Of a stretch of DNA of 11,407 nucleotides, positions 4,377-11,282 are shown one piece after another. Below the pieces are notes generated by a model that saw only the letters and a list, made by a program, of their open reading frames with translations, had not been told where the DNA came from and made no database searches. A program made the translations under genes and the position numbers. Where the stretch lies: NCBI GenBank assembly GCA_964516325.1, contig CAZFAP010000159.1, forward strand, positions 1 to 11,407, read 5' to 3'. This DNA comes from CAZFAP01 sp964516325. GTDB lineage: Bacteria; Auribacterota; JABMQX01. How positions within the stretch are numbered: the stretch's first letter is position 1; each line of letters starts with the position of its first letter.

Positions 4377-6305
4377 ATGGCCGAAATGAACATCACGGAA
4401 AAGGACTACTACGACAAGGCGTACGCGTGTTGGCTTGGCAAGTGCATCGGAGGAACGCTTGGACGGCCTCTCCAGGGAAAAAGGGGGCCGCACCACCTCA
4501 CATTCTACCGTCCGATGCCCTTCCGAGCCGCTGAGAACGACGGTTTGGACCTTCAGCTCGTATGGCTTCACGCCCTCCGCGAGCGCGGCATTGACCTGAC
4601 GTCCCGCGACCTCGCAGCGAAGTATCTCGAGCACGTGATTTACTGGTTCGACGAGTATCGTTTTGCGAGGTCCAATTTCAAAAAGGGTCTTGCGCCGCCC
4701 CTCAGCGGCTGGTTCAACAACTGGTTCAAGAATTCCCTTCGTTCGCCGATCCGGTCGGAAATCTGGGCGCTGATTGCCCCCGGTTCACCGAAGACTGCGG
4801 TCTCTTACGCATACCAGGACGCAATCATTGACCACACCGACGAAGGGGTCTATGGCGAGCTGTTCCTTGCCGCCATGGAGAGCGCCGCTTTCGTCCTATC
4901 CGACCCAGGGAGACTCCTCAAGATCGGCCTTTCTGTCATCCCTCCCGATTGTCGTGTCAGCCAGGCGGTGCGGGACGTTATGGAATTGCACCGCAACAGG
5001 GCTTCCGGTGAGGAGGGTCGCCGCAGGCTCATGGAGAAGCATGGCTCTCCTAATGGCGCCGATGTGGCCCAGAACATCGGGGTCGTCGCTCTCAGCCTGC
5101 TCTACGGGGGGGGCGACTTTGAGAGGGGTATTTTGATGGCGGCTAATTGCGGCCTCGAGGCGGACTGCAACGCAGGCACGGCGGGCGCCCTCCTGGGAAT
5201 CATCGGCGGCAGAGACGGTATCCCTGTCAAGTGGCAGGCCCCCATCAAGGGAAGAATCACCCCGGGACATGGCATCGTCGGCTTTGAGCCGCCGGCGGAC
5301 ATCGAAATCCTCGCCGAGCAGACCCTCCAGCTCGCGAAAATCGTTAGCGAGAGGCGAGGCACCGGCGTCAGCATTGCCTCGAGCAAGGTCAAGCGCCGAC
5401 CCAGCGTCCCCAGTGATTTCGGCGAAGACCTTTCTCCGATCGTCATTTCCGAGGATGACAAGCTTACCGAGCAGTATAACCTCGGCGCCGCCGTCTTGAA
5501 GGTTCGGTACAACGGTTCCCCGACCGTCGGCTACGACAGCCCGGCGGAGATGGACATCACCATTCATAACGCGACCGAAAAGGCCATCGAAGGGCACGTT
5601 GAGTTCACCGTCCCCTGGGGCTGGCAGATAGAACCTCCGGATGGCTTCGACTTCTCCATAAAGAAAAAAGGGAAACCGGCTTCTCAGAAAGTTACCATTC
5701 GCGTTGACGAGAAGAACGCCCGGCTTCTGCCTGTCAATCCGGTTCAGGCGCACGTTGGCGTTAAGGGCCAACAACCGGTTACCGTCTCACTTTCTCTCCT
5801 CGGGCAGCGCCGCTGGCTCGTCGCGGGCCCCTACGGCAAAAAGGGAAATCGGGCCTTCGACAGGGTCTATCTTCCGGAGAAAGCCCTCGCCGAAAGGAAG
5901 CCCAGGGGAAAGGTCGTCTTCAAAAAGGCTTCGTTCCCTGAGTTCCTGATGGACTTCAATCCTTTCTTTGCCCCGAAAAAGGAAGGAGCAGTTTACGCCT
6001 TCGGCTGGTTCTATTCCTCGCGGAAGAGAGACCTCCGCCTCTTCGTTAGCTGCAATGATGGCGTCAAGGTGTGGCTCAACGACAGACTGGTCTTAGCCAG
6101 GGACAAGCGCCGCCCCATCCTTCCGCCGAATTACCGGTCGGACATTCAGGTGAACCGCGGCTGGAACAGGCTTCTTCTGAAGGTTACTCGCTGTGGCGAC
6201 CCGGTGGACCTCCACTTCTGCTTTGCAGATCGGAAGAACCACGTCTTTGACGACCTGATTGACACCTATTTCCCAGCGGAGGTCCTCACCTTCGCCGGGG
6301 GGTAA
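4377..6305 (+). CDS. ADP-ribosylglycohydrolase-family protein with two C-terminal beta-rich domains
   Basis: The product is 642 residues. ATG 4377 is preceded by AAGGGGAG (4365-4372); ATG 4386 is a possible alternative. No signal peptide is seen. Residues about 8-330 are an ADP-ribosylglycohydrolase (DraG-like) domain: 'DKAYACWLGKCIGGTLGRPL' is the usual N-terminal helix and glycine turn, and the C-terminal helix reads Asp263-Cys264-Asn265-Ala, then Gly-Ala-Leu-Leu-Gly. Metal motifs are altered: Glu53-Asn54-Asp55 stands where S/T-D-D-T is common, and Glu261-Ala-Asp263 replaces the typical Asp-Thr-Asp. Asp152 and Asp155 could be further ligands. The family removes ADP-ribose or cleaves N-glycosidic bonds, usually with two Mg ions. 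Residues about 369-475 look like an immunoglobulin-like sandwich. Residues about 479-630 begin Trp-Leu-Val-Ala-Gly-Pro and contain Asn-Asp-Gly-Val-Lys-Val-Trp-Leu-Asn (560-568), a beta domain seen in glycan-degrading proteins of candidate-phylum bacteria. The substrate is unknown; activity is plausible but not certain. Confidence 0.75.
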   Translation: MAEMNITEKDYYDKAYACWLGKCIGGTLGRPLQGKRGPHHLTFYRPMPFRAAENDGLDLQLVWLHALRERGIDLTSRDLAAKYLEHVIYWFDEYRFARSNFKKGLAPPLSGWFNNWFKNSLRSPIRSEIWALIAPGSPKTAVSYAYQDAIIDHTDEGVYGELFLAAMESAAFVLSDPGRLLKIGLSVIPPDCRVSQAVRDVMELHRNRASGEEGRRRLMEKHGSPNGADVAQNIGVVALSLLYGGGDFERGILMAANCGLEADCNAGTAGALLGIIGGRDGIPVKWQAPIKGRITPGHGIVGFEPPADIEILAEQTLQLAKIVSERRGTGVSIASSKVKRRPSVPSDFGEDLSPIVISEDDKLTEQYNLGAAVLKVRYNGSPTVGYDSPAEMDITIHNATEKAIEGHVEFTVPWGWQIEPPDGFDFSIKKKGKPASQKVTIRVDEKNARLLPVNPVQAHVGVKGQQPVTVSLSLLGQRRWLVAGPYGKKGNRAFDRVYLPEKALAERKPRGKVVFKKASFPEFLMDFNPFFAPKKEGAVYAFGWFYSSRKRDLRLFVSCNDGVKVWLNDRLVLARDKRRPILPPNYRSDIQVNRGWNRLLLKVTRCGDPVDLHFCFADRKNHVFDDLIDTYFPAEVLTFAGG

Positions 6306-6355
6306 ATCACGTCGCTCGCAGTCGAAACGGCCGGAGTGGGAAGCCGACGGGGCGC

Positions 6356-6393
6356 CCGACAGGACTATCCTGTTCATCCCGTTATCCTGTCGG
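6356..6393. terminator. Inverted repeat between convergent genes, possible bidirectional terminator
   Basis: CCGACAGGA (6356-6364) and TCCTGTCGG (6385-6393) form a perfect 9-bp stem with a 20-base loop, placed in the 104-base gap between the two converging genes. The loop and right arm contain the ATCCTGTTCATCCCGTTATCCTG wording of the dispersed repeats, broken here across 6368-6389. A small CCCC/GGGG hairpin (6398-6409) directly follows the phosphoglycerate mutase stop on its strand. No T-run is present on either side, so termination is inferred from position and structure only. Confidence 0.4.
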
Positions 6394-6409
6394 AATCCCC
6401 CGTTCGGGG

Positions 6410-7708
6410 CTACTGGCTTCGGAGGCGGTTGACGACCGTCGGCATGATGTCCTGCCCGGTCATCTCGCCGAGCTCCCCTTTGGCGCAGGCCTTTTCGGAG
6501 AATTCCTTCACCCCGCCTTGGCGGGGCTGGATGCCTCCGCCGCTGACGAGAATCGGGACAGGGTCATCCGAATGGACTTTCATCAGGCACGGGGTCGAGT
6601 GGTCCGCCGTCACGATGATTACCGTCTGCCGCCAATCAATCCCCTGGATCACCGGCGAAATGAAGAATCGGTCAATCTTCTCGATGATTTCTTTCTTCAG
6701 CTTGTAGTCGCCATCGTGCCCCGGAACGTCCGGTCCTTTGATGTGGACATAGATTCCGTCGAAGTCGGGGAGCTCGCTCAGGACAGCCTTGACGACCGTG
6801 CCATATCTGGCTTCGAGTCCCTCCGCCGAAACCGGAATCTCTATCGGATGCATTCCCGTCAAAAGGGCGATTCCCATCTCGACCGGCATCTCGACGATGC
6901 ATCCGAACTTCAGCCCGTATCGCTCCATCATGGAGGGGAATTTCGGCAGCCCATCGCCCGCATCGCGGTTGAGGATGATGTTCGCGGGGAGGCTCCCTCG
7001 CTTGACCCTGTTCTTGTTAACCGCCGATGTATTCAAAACCTTGTGGCTTTTTTCCGTGAACTCGTTTGTGAGGTCGGCGGCAATCTTCGCCCCTTCCGGG
7101 TCCGCGGCGTCCTCGAGCGGCACACACTTCTGCACATTCTTCGAGTAGGTTCTCAATGCGACCCCGAGAAGCCCCTCTCTCCCATAAGCAGGATCGGTGT
7201 TGCCGACTTGCCCGGAGAGCTTTCTGTCCTTGCTTCGGATCACGAGCACGGCTCTGTGCTCGACGGTGTTCTTGAATAGAAACGTCGCGGTGTGGGAGCT
7301 CAGCTTGACTTTCCGATTGATCTCCTGACTGAGCTTCGTGGCTTCCTCCGTTGTCAGATTCCGGCCAGCTCGCCGGTCCACGATTTCCATCTTCTCGTTG
7401 ACAGTCGAGAAGTTCGCCCGGAAGGCGATGTCTCCGTCTCGGACCTTGACCCCAACCGCATGAGCCTCTAACGGCCCGCGTCCGGTGTAATATTTGTGCG
7501 GGTCATAGCCAAGAATGCTTATCACCGCGATATCCGATTCCGGAGAAATGCCCTTTGCAACGGGGTACACCAGACCGCAGATTCCCTTCGCCGCCAGGGA
7601 GTCAAGCCCCGGCGTCTGGGCGGCCTCCAACGGTGTCTTGTTTCCGAGGTCCGGAATCGGTCTATCTCCGAGTCCATCGAGAACCACATACAAAATCTTT
7701 TTCGCCAT
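6410..7708 (-). CDS. apgM: Cofactor-independent phosphoglycerate mutase, archaeal type
   Basis: The product is 432 residues, a normal length for the archaeal-type (ApgM) branch of 2,3-bisphosphoglycerate-independent phosphoglycerate mutase, which interconverts 3- and 2-phosphoglycerate in glycolysis and gluconeogenesis. It belongs to the alkaline-phosphatase superfamily. Visible metal and catalytic elements are Asp11 in 'YVVLDGLGDRP', Ser58 in the Pro-Glu-Ser-Asp motif before 'LGYDPHKYYTGRGPLEA', Asp327 and His331 in 'KGPDVPGHDGD', Asp369-His370 in Thr-Ala-Asp-His and His379. The ATG is preceded on its strand by AAGGAAGG (7713-7720). It converges with the ADP-ribosylglycohydrolase-family gene and is separated from the upstream protease gene by 194 bases with its own candidate promoter. 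Function is clear; the archaeal type in a bacterium is known but less common than GpmI. Confidence 0.92.
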   Translation of the reverse strand: MAKKILYVVLDGLGDRPIPDLGNKTPLEAAQTPGLDSLAAKGICGLVYPVAKGISPESDIAVISILGYDPHKYYTGRGPLEAHAVGVKVRDGDIAFRANFSTVNEKMEIVDRRAGRNLTTEEATKLSQEINRKVKLSSHTATFLFKNTVEHRAVLVIRSKDRKLSGQVGNTDPAYGREGLLGVALRTYSKNVQKCVPLEDAADPEGAKIAADLTNEFTEKSHKVLNTSAVNKNRVKRGSLPANIILNRDAGDGLPKFPSMMERYGLKFGCIVEMPVEMGIALLTGMHPIEIPVSAEGLEARYGTVVKAVLSELPDFDGIYVHIKGPDVPGHDGDYKLKKEIIEKIDRFFISPVIQGIDWRQTVIIVTADHSTPCLMKVHSDDPVPILVSGGGIQPRQGGVKEFSEKACAKGELGEMTGQDIMPTVVNRLRSQ

Positions 7709-7752
7709 TCTTCCTTCCTTTCTGCGTCAGTGAATGCCGCACGTCATCAAAT

Positions 7753-7771
7753 CAGAACCTGAGACGTTCTG
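7753..7771 (-). promoter_or_regulatory. Inverted repeat in the phosphoglycerate mutase leader
   Basis: CAGAAC (7753-7758) and GTTCTG (7766-7771) form a perfect 6-bp inverted repeat with a 7-base loop, about 45 bases upstream of the start codon. It could be a leader hairpin or an operator. Confidence 0.25.
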
Positions 7772-7847
7772 GATTAGCGAACGGCGTGCGGGGTGGCTCG
7801 CACGACCCCTCGCACGATACGATGATTTCGGGAGTAGCCCGGACGTA

Positions 7848-7876
7848 AAAGTAGCACCCGCTCTCCTGCGTGACAA
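7848..7876 (-). promoter_or_regulatory. Candidate promoter of the phosphoglycerate mutase gene
   Basis: Reading the minus strand, TTGTCA (7876-7871, 5/6) and TACTTT (7853-7848, 3/6) are separated by 17 bases. The -35 box is half of a perfect inverted repeat TGACAA/TTGTCA (7871-7876 and 7883-7888, 6-base loop), which might be an operator or the end of the preceding protease transcript. The leader would be about 135 bases. Confidence 0.35.
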
Positions 7877-7902
7877 TCCAACTTGTCATTACGGTCGGGA
7901 AA

Positions 7903-8976
7903 TCACCTTCCCCCCAATTCACACATCATGTGGTATTTTCCAATCTGTTCGAGGTTAATCATCCCCATCAGCCTTCCTTCCTCGACGATGGGGATGAGAG
8001 AGATGCCTTGCCCCTGCATCTTCTGGAAAATGTGGTCGAGCGTTTCATCACTGGCCGCGAACGGGAATTCTTTCTTCATAATCTCCGAGACCGGGGTGTC
8101 CGCAGGTTTCTCGTGTATGGCAGGGAAAATGACCTCCTTGGGGAGGATGCCGACGAGATGGTCACCCTCCATGACGGGGAAATCCGCCTGGAGACCGTGA
8201 CAAGCCTTCTCGACAACGCTCCGCAGCGAGTCCGACGGGCTGACCGTCTCGATCCGTGTGAGCATTGCCCGAGTCACCGGAATGTCCCGCAGCGCCGCGC
8301 GAATCATAGTCGCATGCTCTTCGCCTTCGGCGCCGAGGTAGATGAAAATGGCGATGAGAGCGAGCCACCAACTGTACCAAATCCCGTAGAAAAACATGAT
8401 GACCGCCAATCCCTGCCCGATCTCGACCGCGAGCCGCGTCGCCTTTGTGTAGCTCATTCGCGTCGCGAGAATGCCCCGCAGAACCCGCCCGCCGTCCATT
8501 GGAAAAGCCGGCAGAATGTTGAAAATCCCCAGGGCAAGATTGATCCAGAACAATTTGGCGAGAAGTTGGGGACCGAAAATGGAAAAGCCCTTTCCCGAAA
8601 AGTGCTGCCCCGCGGCCGACGCGAAGAGGTAGAACGCCAACGCCAGAGTCAGACTCGTCAGCGGTCCCGCCAGGGATACCTTGATCTCCTCTTTCGGGTC
8701 TTCCGGCATCTCCTCCATCTGCGAGACGCCCCCTATCGGCAGAAGGACAATCGCCCGGACGTTGACTCCGTAGTGCCTTGCCATCAGGCTGTGCGCGAGC
8801 TCATGAAGCACCACGCAGGCGAACACGAACAGAATCGTAACGACTCCGTAGAGGGCTGTCCCCGCTTCTCCCGCGCGCTCCGCTCCCATTGCCACGAACA
8901 GAAGCAAGAGGAGAAACGTGATGTGCACCCGCAACGGAATTCCAAAAAGCCTGGCTACCTCGAATGACCATTTCAT
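7903..8976 (-). CDS. Membrane-embedded M50 (site-2-protease type) metalloprotease with two CBS domains
   Basis: The product is 357 residues. GGAGG (8986-8990 on this strand's upstream side) lies nine bases before ATG 8976. Hydrophobic segments near residues 19-30, 43-58, 103-120, 140-156 and 188-215 form the membrane core. The zinc site is the HELAH motif (His58, Glu59, His62) plus Asp161 in 'NILPAFPMDGGR', as in peptidase family M50. Residues about 231-285 and 295-348 are a pair of CBS domains, which usually bind adenine nucleotides and tune activity. Architecture and length match the Rip3/SpoIVFB-like group that cleaves membrane proteins within the bilayer, typically anti-sigma factors or regulators. 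No partner substrate gene is seen in the window. The substrate cannot be inferred, but the family assignment is secure. Confidence 0.9.
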   Translation of the reverse strand: MKWSFEVARLFGIPLRVHITFLLLLLFVAMGAERAGEAGTALYGVVTILFVFACVVLHELAHSLMARHYGVNVRAIVLLPIGGVSQMEEMPEDPKEEIKVSLAGPLTSLTLALAFYLFASAAGQHFSGKGFSIFGPQLLAKLFWINLALGIFNILPAFPMDGGRVLRGILATRMSYTKATRLAVEIGQGLAVIMFFYGIWYSWWLALIAIFIYLGAEGEEHATMIRAALRDIPVTRAMLTRIETVSPSDSLRSVVEKACHGLQADFPVMEGDHLVGILPKEVIFPAIHEKPADTPVSEIMKKEFPFAASDETLDHIFQKMQGQGISLIPIVEEGRLMGMINLEQIGKYHMMCELGGR

Positions 8977-9122
8977 CGCTCAGAACCTCCAGCATTTACG
9001 CTCCGCCGCCAACTGAACTCTGGCCGTTTGTCGCCTCCCTTTCGCTTCATTGCGGCCTGCCGCCTCCACAGCGGTTGCCTTCTCGCGGCAGCCCGGACGT
9101 GAACACCGCCATTCTCTTTCCT

Positions 9123-9136
9123 CTGAGACGCCTCAG
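9123..9136 (-). terminator. Short stem-loop at the end of the thioredoxin reductase-like gene
   Basis: CTGAG (9123-9127) pairs with CTCAG (9132-9136) around a 4-base loop, overlapping the stop codon at 9133-9135. The stem is only five pairs and no T-run follows, so any terminator role is weak. Confidence 0.2.
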
Positions 9137-10146
9137 CGGTGGAGAAGATACGCGTACGCCGCAAGAGCCGCTTTGCAGCCGTCTCCCGCGGCAACAATGA
9201 TTTGCTTTTCTGGCACGGTTGTAACGTCCCCCGCCGCGAAGACCCCGGGGACGCTTGTTCTGGCGTAGCAGTCCGTGACGATTTCGCCCCACTGGTTCAT
9301 CTTCACCAAGCCTCGAACGCATTCCGAATTCGGGATCAGACCGATTTCGATGAACACTCCCTCCACCTCCAGGGTTTGGGTCTTGCCGGTTCGACGATCC
9401 TGAATCGCTATGTTTGCCACTCGTCCTCCCACGCCCCTGATTTCCACCACCTCGTGCGACGAAAACAAATTCACCTTTTCCGGGTTCCTCGTCTTCTCTA
9501 TCAGAATCGGGTCCGCCTGGAGGGTGTCGCGGATATTGACGACGTGTATCTTGGTTGCGCCAATATTCAGCAGGTCATTAACGGCCGTGAGGGCTGAATT
9601 CCCCCCGCCGATGACCGCAACATCCTTTCCCGAGAAGAGGGGAGCATCGCATGTCGCGCAGTAGCTGACGCCTCTCCCCACAAGCTCTCGTTCCCCCGGC
9701 ACGGTCAGTTCCCGCGACCGTTTGCCCGTGGCGACGACAACCGTGAGCGTTTTGAAGACCTTCCCACTCTCGGTCAGCACCCGGAATCCCGGCGGGTCAT
9801 GCTCGACCCTCGCCACAGTCTGCCCCAGGTCCATATCAATGGGGTGGCGGTGAATCTGCTCCTCGAATTTCTGGACAAGCTCCATCCCCTCGATGTAGTA
9901 AAACCCAAGGTAGTTCTCCACCTCCGAGGTTAGTAGAAGTTGCCCCCCGATGTCCGTGGAGATGAGAAGCGTGTTGAGCATCTTTCGGGCCGCATAGACT
10001 CCTGCGGTCAGTCCCGCGGGCCCACCTCCGATGATGATCAGCTCATATTTTCGTCCACTCTCGACAGCTTGGCTCAAAGTCTCCGCCTCTTCTTGGGGCA
10101 GGATGGTCCCTACACCTTCTCCATTCAACTGGCTCTCTCTGTTCAT
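9133..10146 (-). CDS. Thioredoxin reductase / AhpF-like flavoprotein disulfide reductase
   Basis: The product is 337 residues. ATG 10146 is preferred: AAGGA lies nine bases upstream on this strand and the promoter at 10221-10249 leaves about 70 bases of leader. Residues 37-45 are the FAD-binding 'IIIGGGPAG', Cys163-Ala-Thr-Cys166-Asp the redox-active disulfide, 180-185 the second GGGNSA dinucleotide fold, and 301-309 the FAD-contact Gly-Val-Phe-Ala-Ala-Gly-Asp. The enzyme moves electrons from a nicotinamide cofactor through FAD and the disulfide to a thioredoxin- or glutaredoxin-like partner. The NADPH-recognition motif His-Arg-Arg-x3-Arg of classical TrxB is absent: the region reads Asn-Ile-Arg-Asp-Thr-Leu-Gln-Ala-Asp (204-212). 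The tail 'TTVPEKQIIVAAGDGCKA' resembles AhpF. NADH or another donor is therefore possible. It has a 36-residue N-terminal extension before the FAD fold but lacks AhpF's thioredoxin-like domain. No thioredoxin or peroxiredoxin gene is adjacent. Confidence 0.88.
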   Translation of the reverse strand: MNRESQLNGEGVGTILPQEEAETLSQAVESGRKYELIIIGGGPAGLTAGVYAARKMLNTLLISTDIGGQLLLTSEVENYLGFYYIEGMELVQKFEEQIHRHPIDMDLGQTVARVEHDPPGFRVLTESGKVFKTLTVVVATGKRSRELTVPGERELVGRGVSYCATCDAPLFSGKDVAVIGGGNSALTAVNDLLNIGATKIHVVNIRDTLQADPILIEKTRNPEKVNLFSSHEVVEIRGVGGRVANIAIQDRRTGKTQTLEVEGVFIEIGLIPNSECVRGLVKMNQWGEIVTDCYARTSVPGVFAAGDVTTVPEKQIIVAAGDGCKAALAAYAYLLHR

Positions 10147-10482
10147 GTTGCTGAGTCCTTGTTGCTGACAAACCCCACTCTTCTGGCAGCATTTACACTC
10201 CCGAAGCAAAGGTCGTTCTGAGAATACATTCCGACTGGGAGAAGTTCAACAGGGAATTGGCGGAGGACGGCGCTGAACTGTGCACTACACGGAGCACACA
10301 ATCCAGGCTCATGCTCCTTCGGGGTGGATGGGGGAGCTCAGAAGAGGCGCCGATGGTGAGAAGACATCAATTGCATGGCGACAGGGCTGACATTTCCCCG
10401 TGTTCTCGACGGTCCTTCCCCTCCGCGCGACGCAGACCGGCGCCGCCGCGACGCTATGCCATTGCCGCAGTGGGTTCACCAC
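10147..10482. other. Spacer between the hydrolase and thioredoxin reductase-like genes
   Basis: The 336-base spacer contains the promoter at 10221-10249 and an inverted repeat GGAGCA (10291-10296) / TGCTCC (10312-10317). No credible coding region is seen; plus-strand frames here are Arg/Pro/Ser-rich. An in-frame TTG at 10209 would extend the flavoprotein with a Cys-rich segment, but that start lies almost at the predicted transcription start and has no ribosome site. Confidence 0.5.
10221..10249 (-). promoter_or_regulatory. Promoter of the thioredoxin reductase-like gene
   Basis: On the minus strand TTGAAC (10249-10244, 4/6) and TATTCT (10226-10221, 4/6) are separated by exactly 17 bases. 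Transcription would start near 10214, supporting ATG 10146 as the start codon. Confidence 0.45.
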
Positions 10483-11139
10483 TTACGCCGTCGGATGCTG
10501 CAAGACCCAGATTTCTCTCTCCTTTGGCAGGCTTTCTTTTGAGACTTCCACCTCCTGCCCGAGCCTCTTGACGTTTGTCTTCCCTCTCAAGAAGCCGTCG
10601 AGCGGGGCGATGGGGAAGCCGCAGCACTCGGTCTTGTAATGCATGGGGATGACGACTTTGGGGTTGAGTCTCGCGGCAATCCTCCAAGCGGTCGCACCGT
10701 CAATCGTGAAGAATCCCCCTACCGGGACGAGCAGGACATCCGGGTCGCCAATTGCTCCCGCCTCCGCGTCGGAGAGAGTGTGCCCCAGGTCACCCAGATG
10801 GGTCACTCTCACCCCATCTGCCTCGACGCTGAAGACAATGTTCTTGCCCCTCTGCGAACCGTGTGTTTCATCATGGAATGTGCCGACTCCAGTGATCCTT
10901 GCGTCCGCTGCCGTTCGGCTGGTGGGCGCGGAGATCACTTTGGGATTCCCCTTGACTCCCTTCGCGTAGCCGTGGTCGGGGTGGTCGTGGCTCACGAGAA
11001 CCAGCTCCGCCGTTTCATTGATGGGAGGGTAGCCTACCGCCCCGTCGTACGCCCCGGCTTGATAGGGGTCCAGGACGATCCGGGTTCCTCCCTTCGACGT
11101 CAGAACAAAAGCCGCATGCCCCAGATATTTGATTTTCAT
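10483..11139 (-). CDS. Metallo-beta-lactamase-fold metal-dependent hydrolase (UPF0173/UlaG-like)
   Basis: The product is 218 residues, usual for the small single-domain group. ATG 11139 follows AGAGGTG on its strand at good spacing. The sequence opens with 'MKIKYLGHAAFVL', typical of this group, and has the metal-binding motif His51-Asp-His53-Pro-Asp55-His56, further candidate ligands His89/His93, Asp117 in Gly-Asp-Leu-Gly-His and His167 in Pro-Met-His-Tyr. Members hydrolyse phosphodiester, lactone or related ester bonds in the cytoplasm; the well-known example is the L-ascorbate-6-phosphate lactonase UlaG, but most members, including this type, have no assigned substrate. The gene has its own promoter (11227-11255) and a strong hairpin in the leader. 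The family is certain, the reaction unknown. Confidence 0.88.
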   Translation of the reverse strand: MKIKYLGHAAFVLTSKGGTRIVLDPYQAGAYDGAVGYPPINETAELVLVSHDHPDHGYAKGVKGNPKVISAPTSRTAADARITGVGTFHDETHGSQRGKNIVFSVEADGVRVTHLGDLGHTLSDAEAGAIGDPDVLLVPVGGFFTIDGATAWRIAARLNPKVVIPMHYKTECCGFPIAPLDGFLRGKTNVKRLGQEVEVSKESLPKEREIWVLQHPTA

Positions 11140-11183
11140 GGCGCACCTCTTTTCTGTTCGTCAACGCCGCTGCTAACTGCGAA

Positions 11184-11217
11184 GGGCACGAACAGCGCAA
11201 ACGCGCTCCCCGTGCCC
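11184..11217 (-). promoter_or_regulatory. Strong 5'-leader hairpin of the MBL-fold hydrolase gene
   Basis: GGGCACG (11184-11190) pairs with CGTGCCC (11211-11217), and inside it AGCGC (11194-11198) pairs with GCGCT (11203-11207) around a 4-base loop, with a 3x3 internal loop between. It lies directly downstream of the predicted transcription start (about 11220) and about 45 bases before the start codon. It lacks a following T-run, so it is more likely a 5'-end stabiliser or regulatory structure than a terminator for the citrate synthase gene, although the latter is possible. Confidence 0.45.
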
Positions 11218-11226
11218 TCCACGTTT

Positions 11227-11255
11227 ATCGTACCGGAAATCAGGGCCCCCTTCAA
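11227..11255 (-). promoter_or_regulatory. Promoter of the MBL-fold hydrolase gene
   Basis: On the minus strand TTGAAG (11255-11250, 4/6) and TACGAT (11232-11227, 4/6) are separated by exactly 17 bases, 28 bases after the end of the citrate synthase gene. The leader to ATG 11139 is about 80 bases. Confidence 0.45.
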
Positions 11256-11282
11256 GCCATTTTTCGGATGCTGCCGTTCACG

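Noticed and set aside
4896..5774. 292-residue minus-strand open frame inside the ADP-ribosylglycohydrolase-family gene
   Set aside because: Antisense shadow of a conserved domain in high-GC DNA; no ribosome site or recognisable motif.
6518..7279. 253-residue plus-strand open frame opposite phosphoglycerate mutase
   Set aside because: Antisense shadow; composition is Arg/Asp/Val-rich without recognised motifs.
7870..8967. 365-residue plus-strand open frame opposite the M50 protease
   Set aside because: It is the antisense of a gene with clear HELAH and CBS motifs; its translation is rich in Arg, His, Glu and Gln with no family resemblance.
10147..10209. TTG start giving the thioredoxin reductase-like protein a Cys-rich N-terminal extension (CKCCQKSGVC)
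   Set aside because: No ribosome site, and the predicted transcription start is only about five bases upstream; ATG 10146 has AAGGA at good spacing.
10257..10639. Plus-strand frames opposite the MBL-fold hydrolase 3' end and spacer
   Set aside because: Arg/Pro/Ser-rich translations antisense to a clear gene; no motif or ribosome site.
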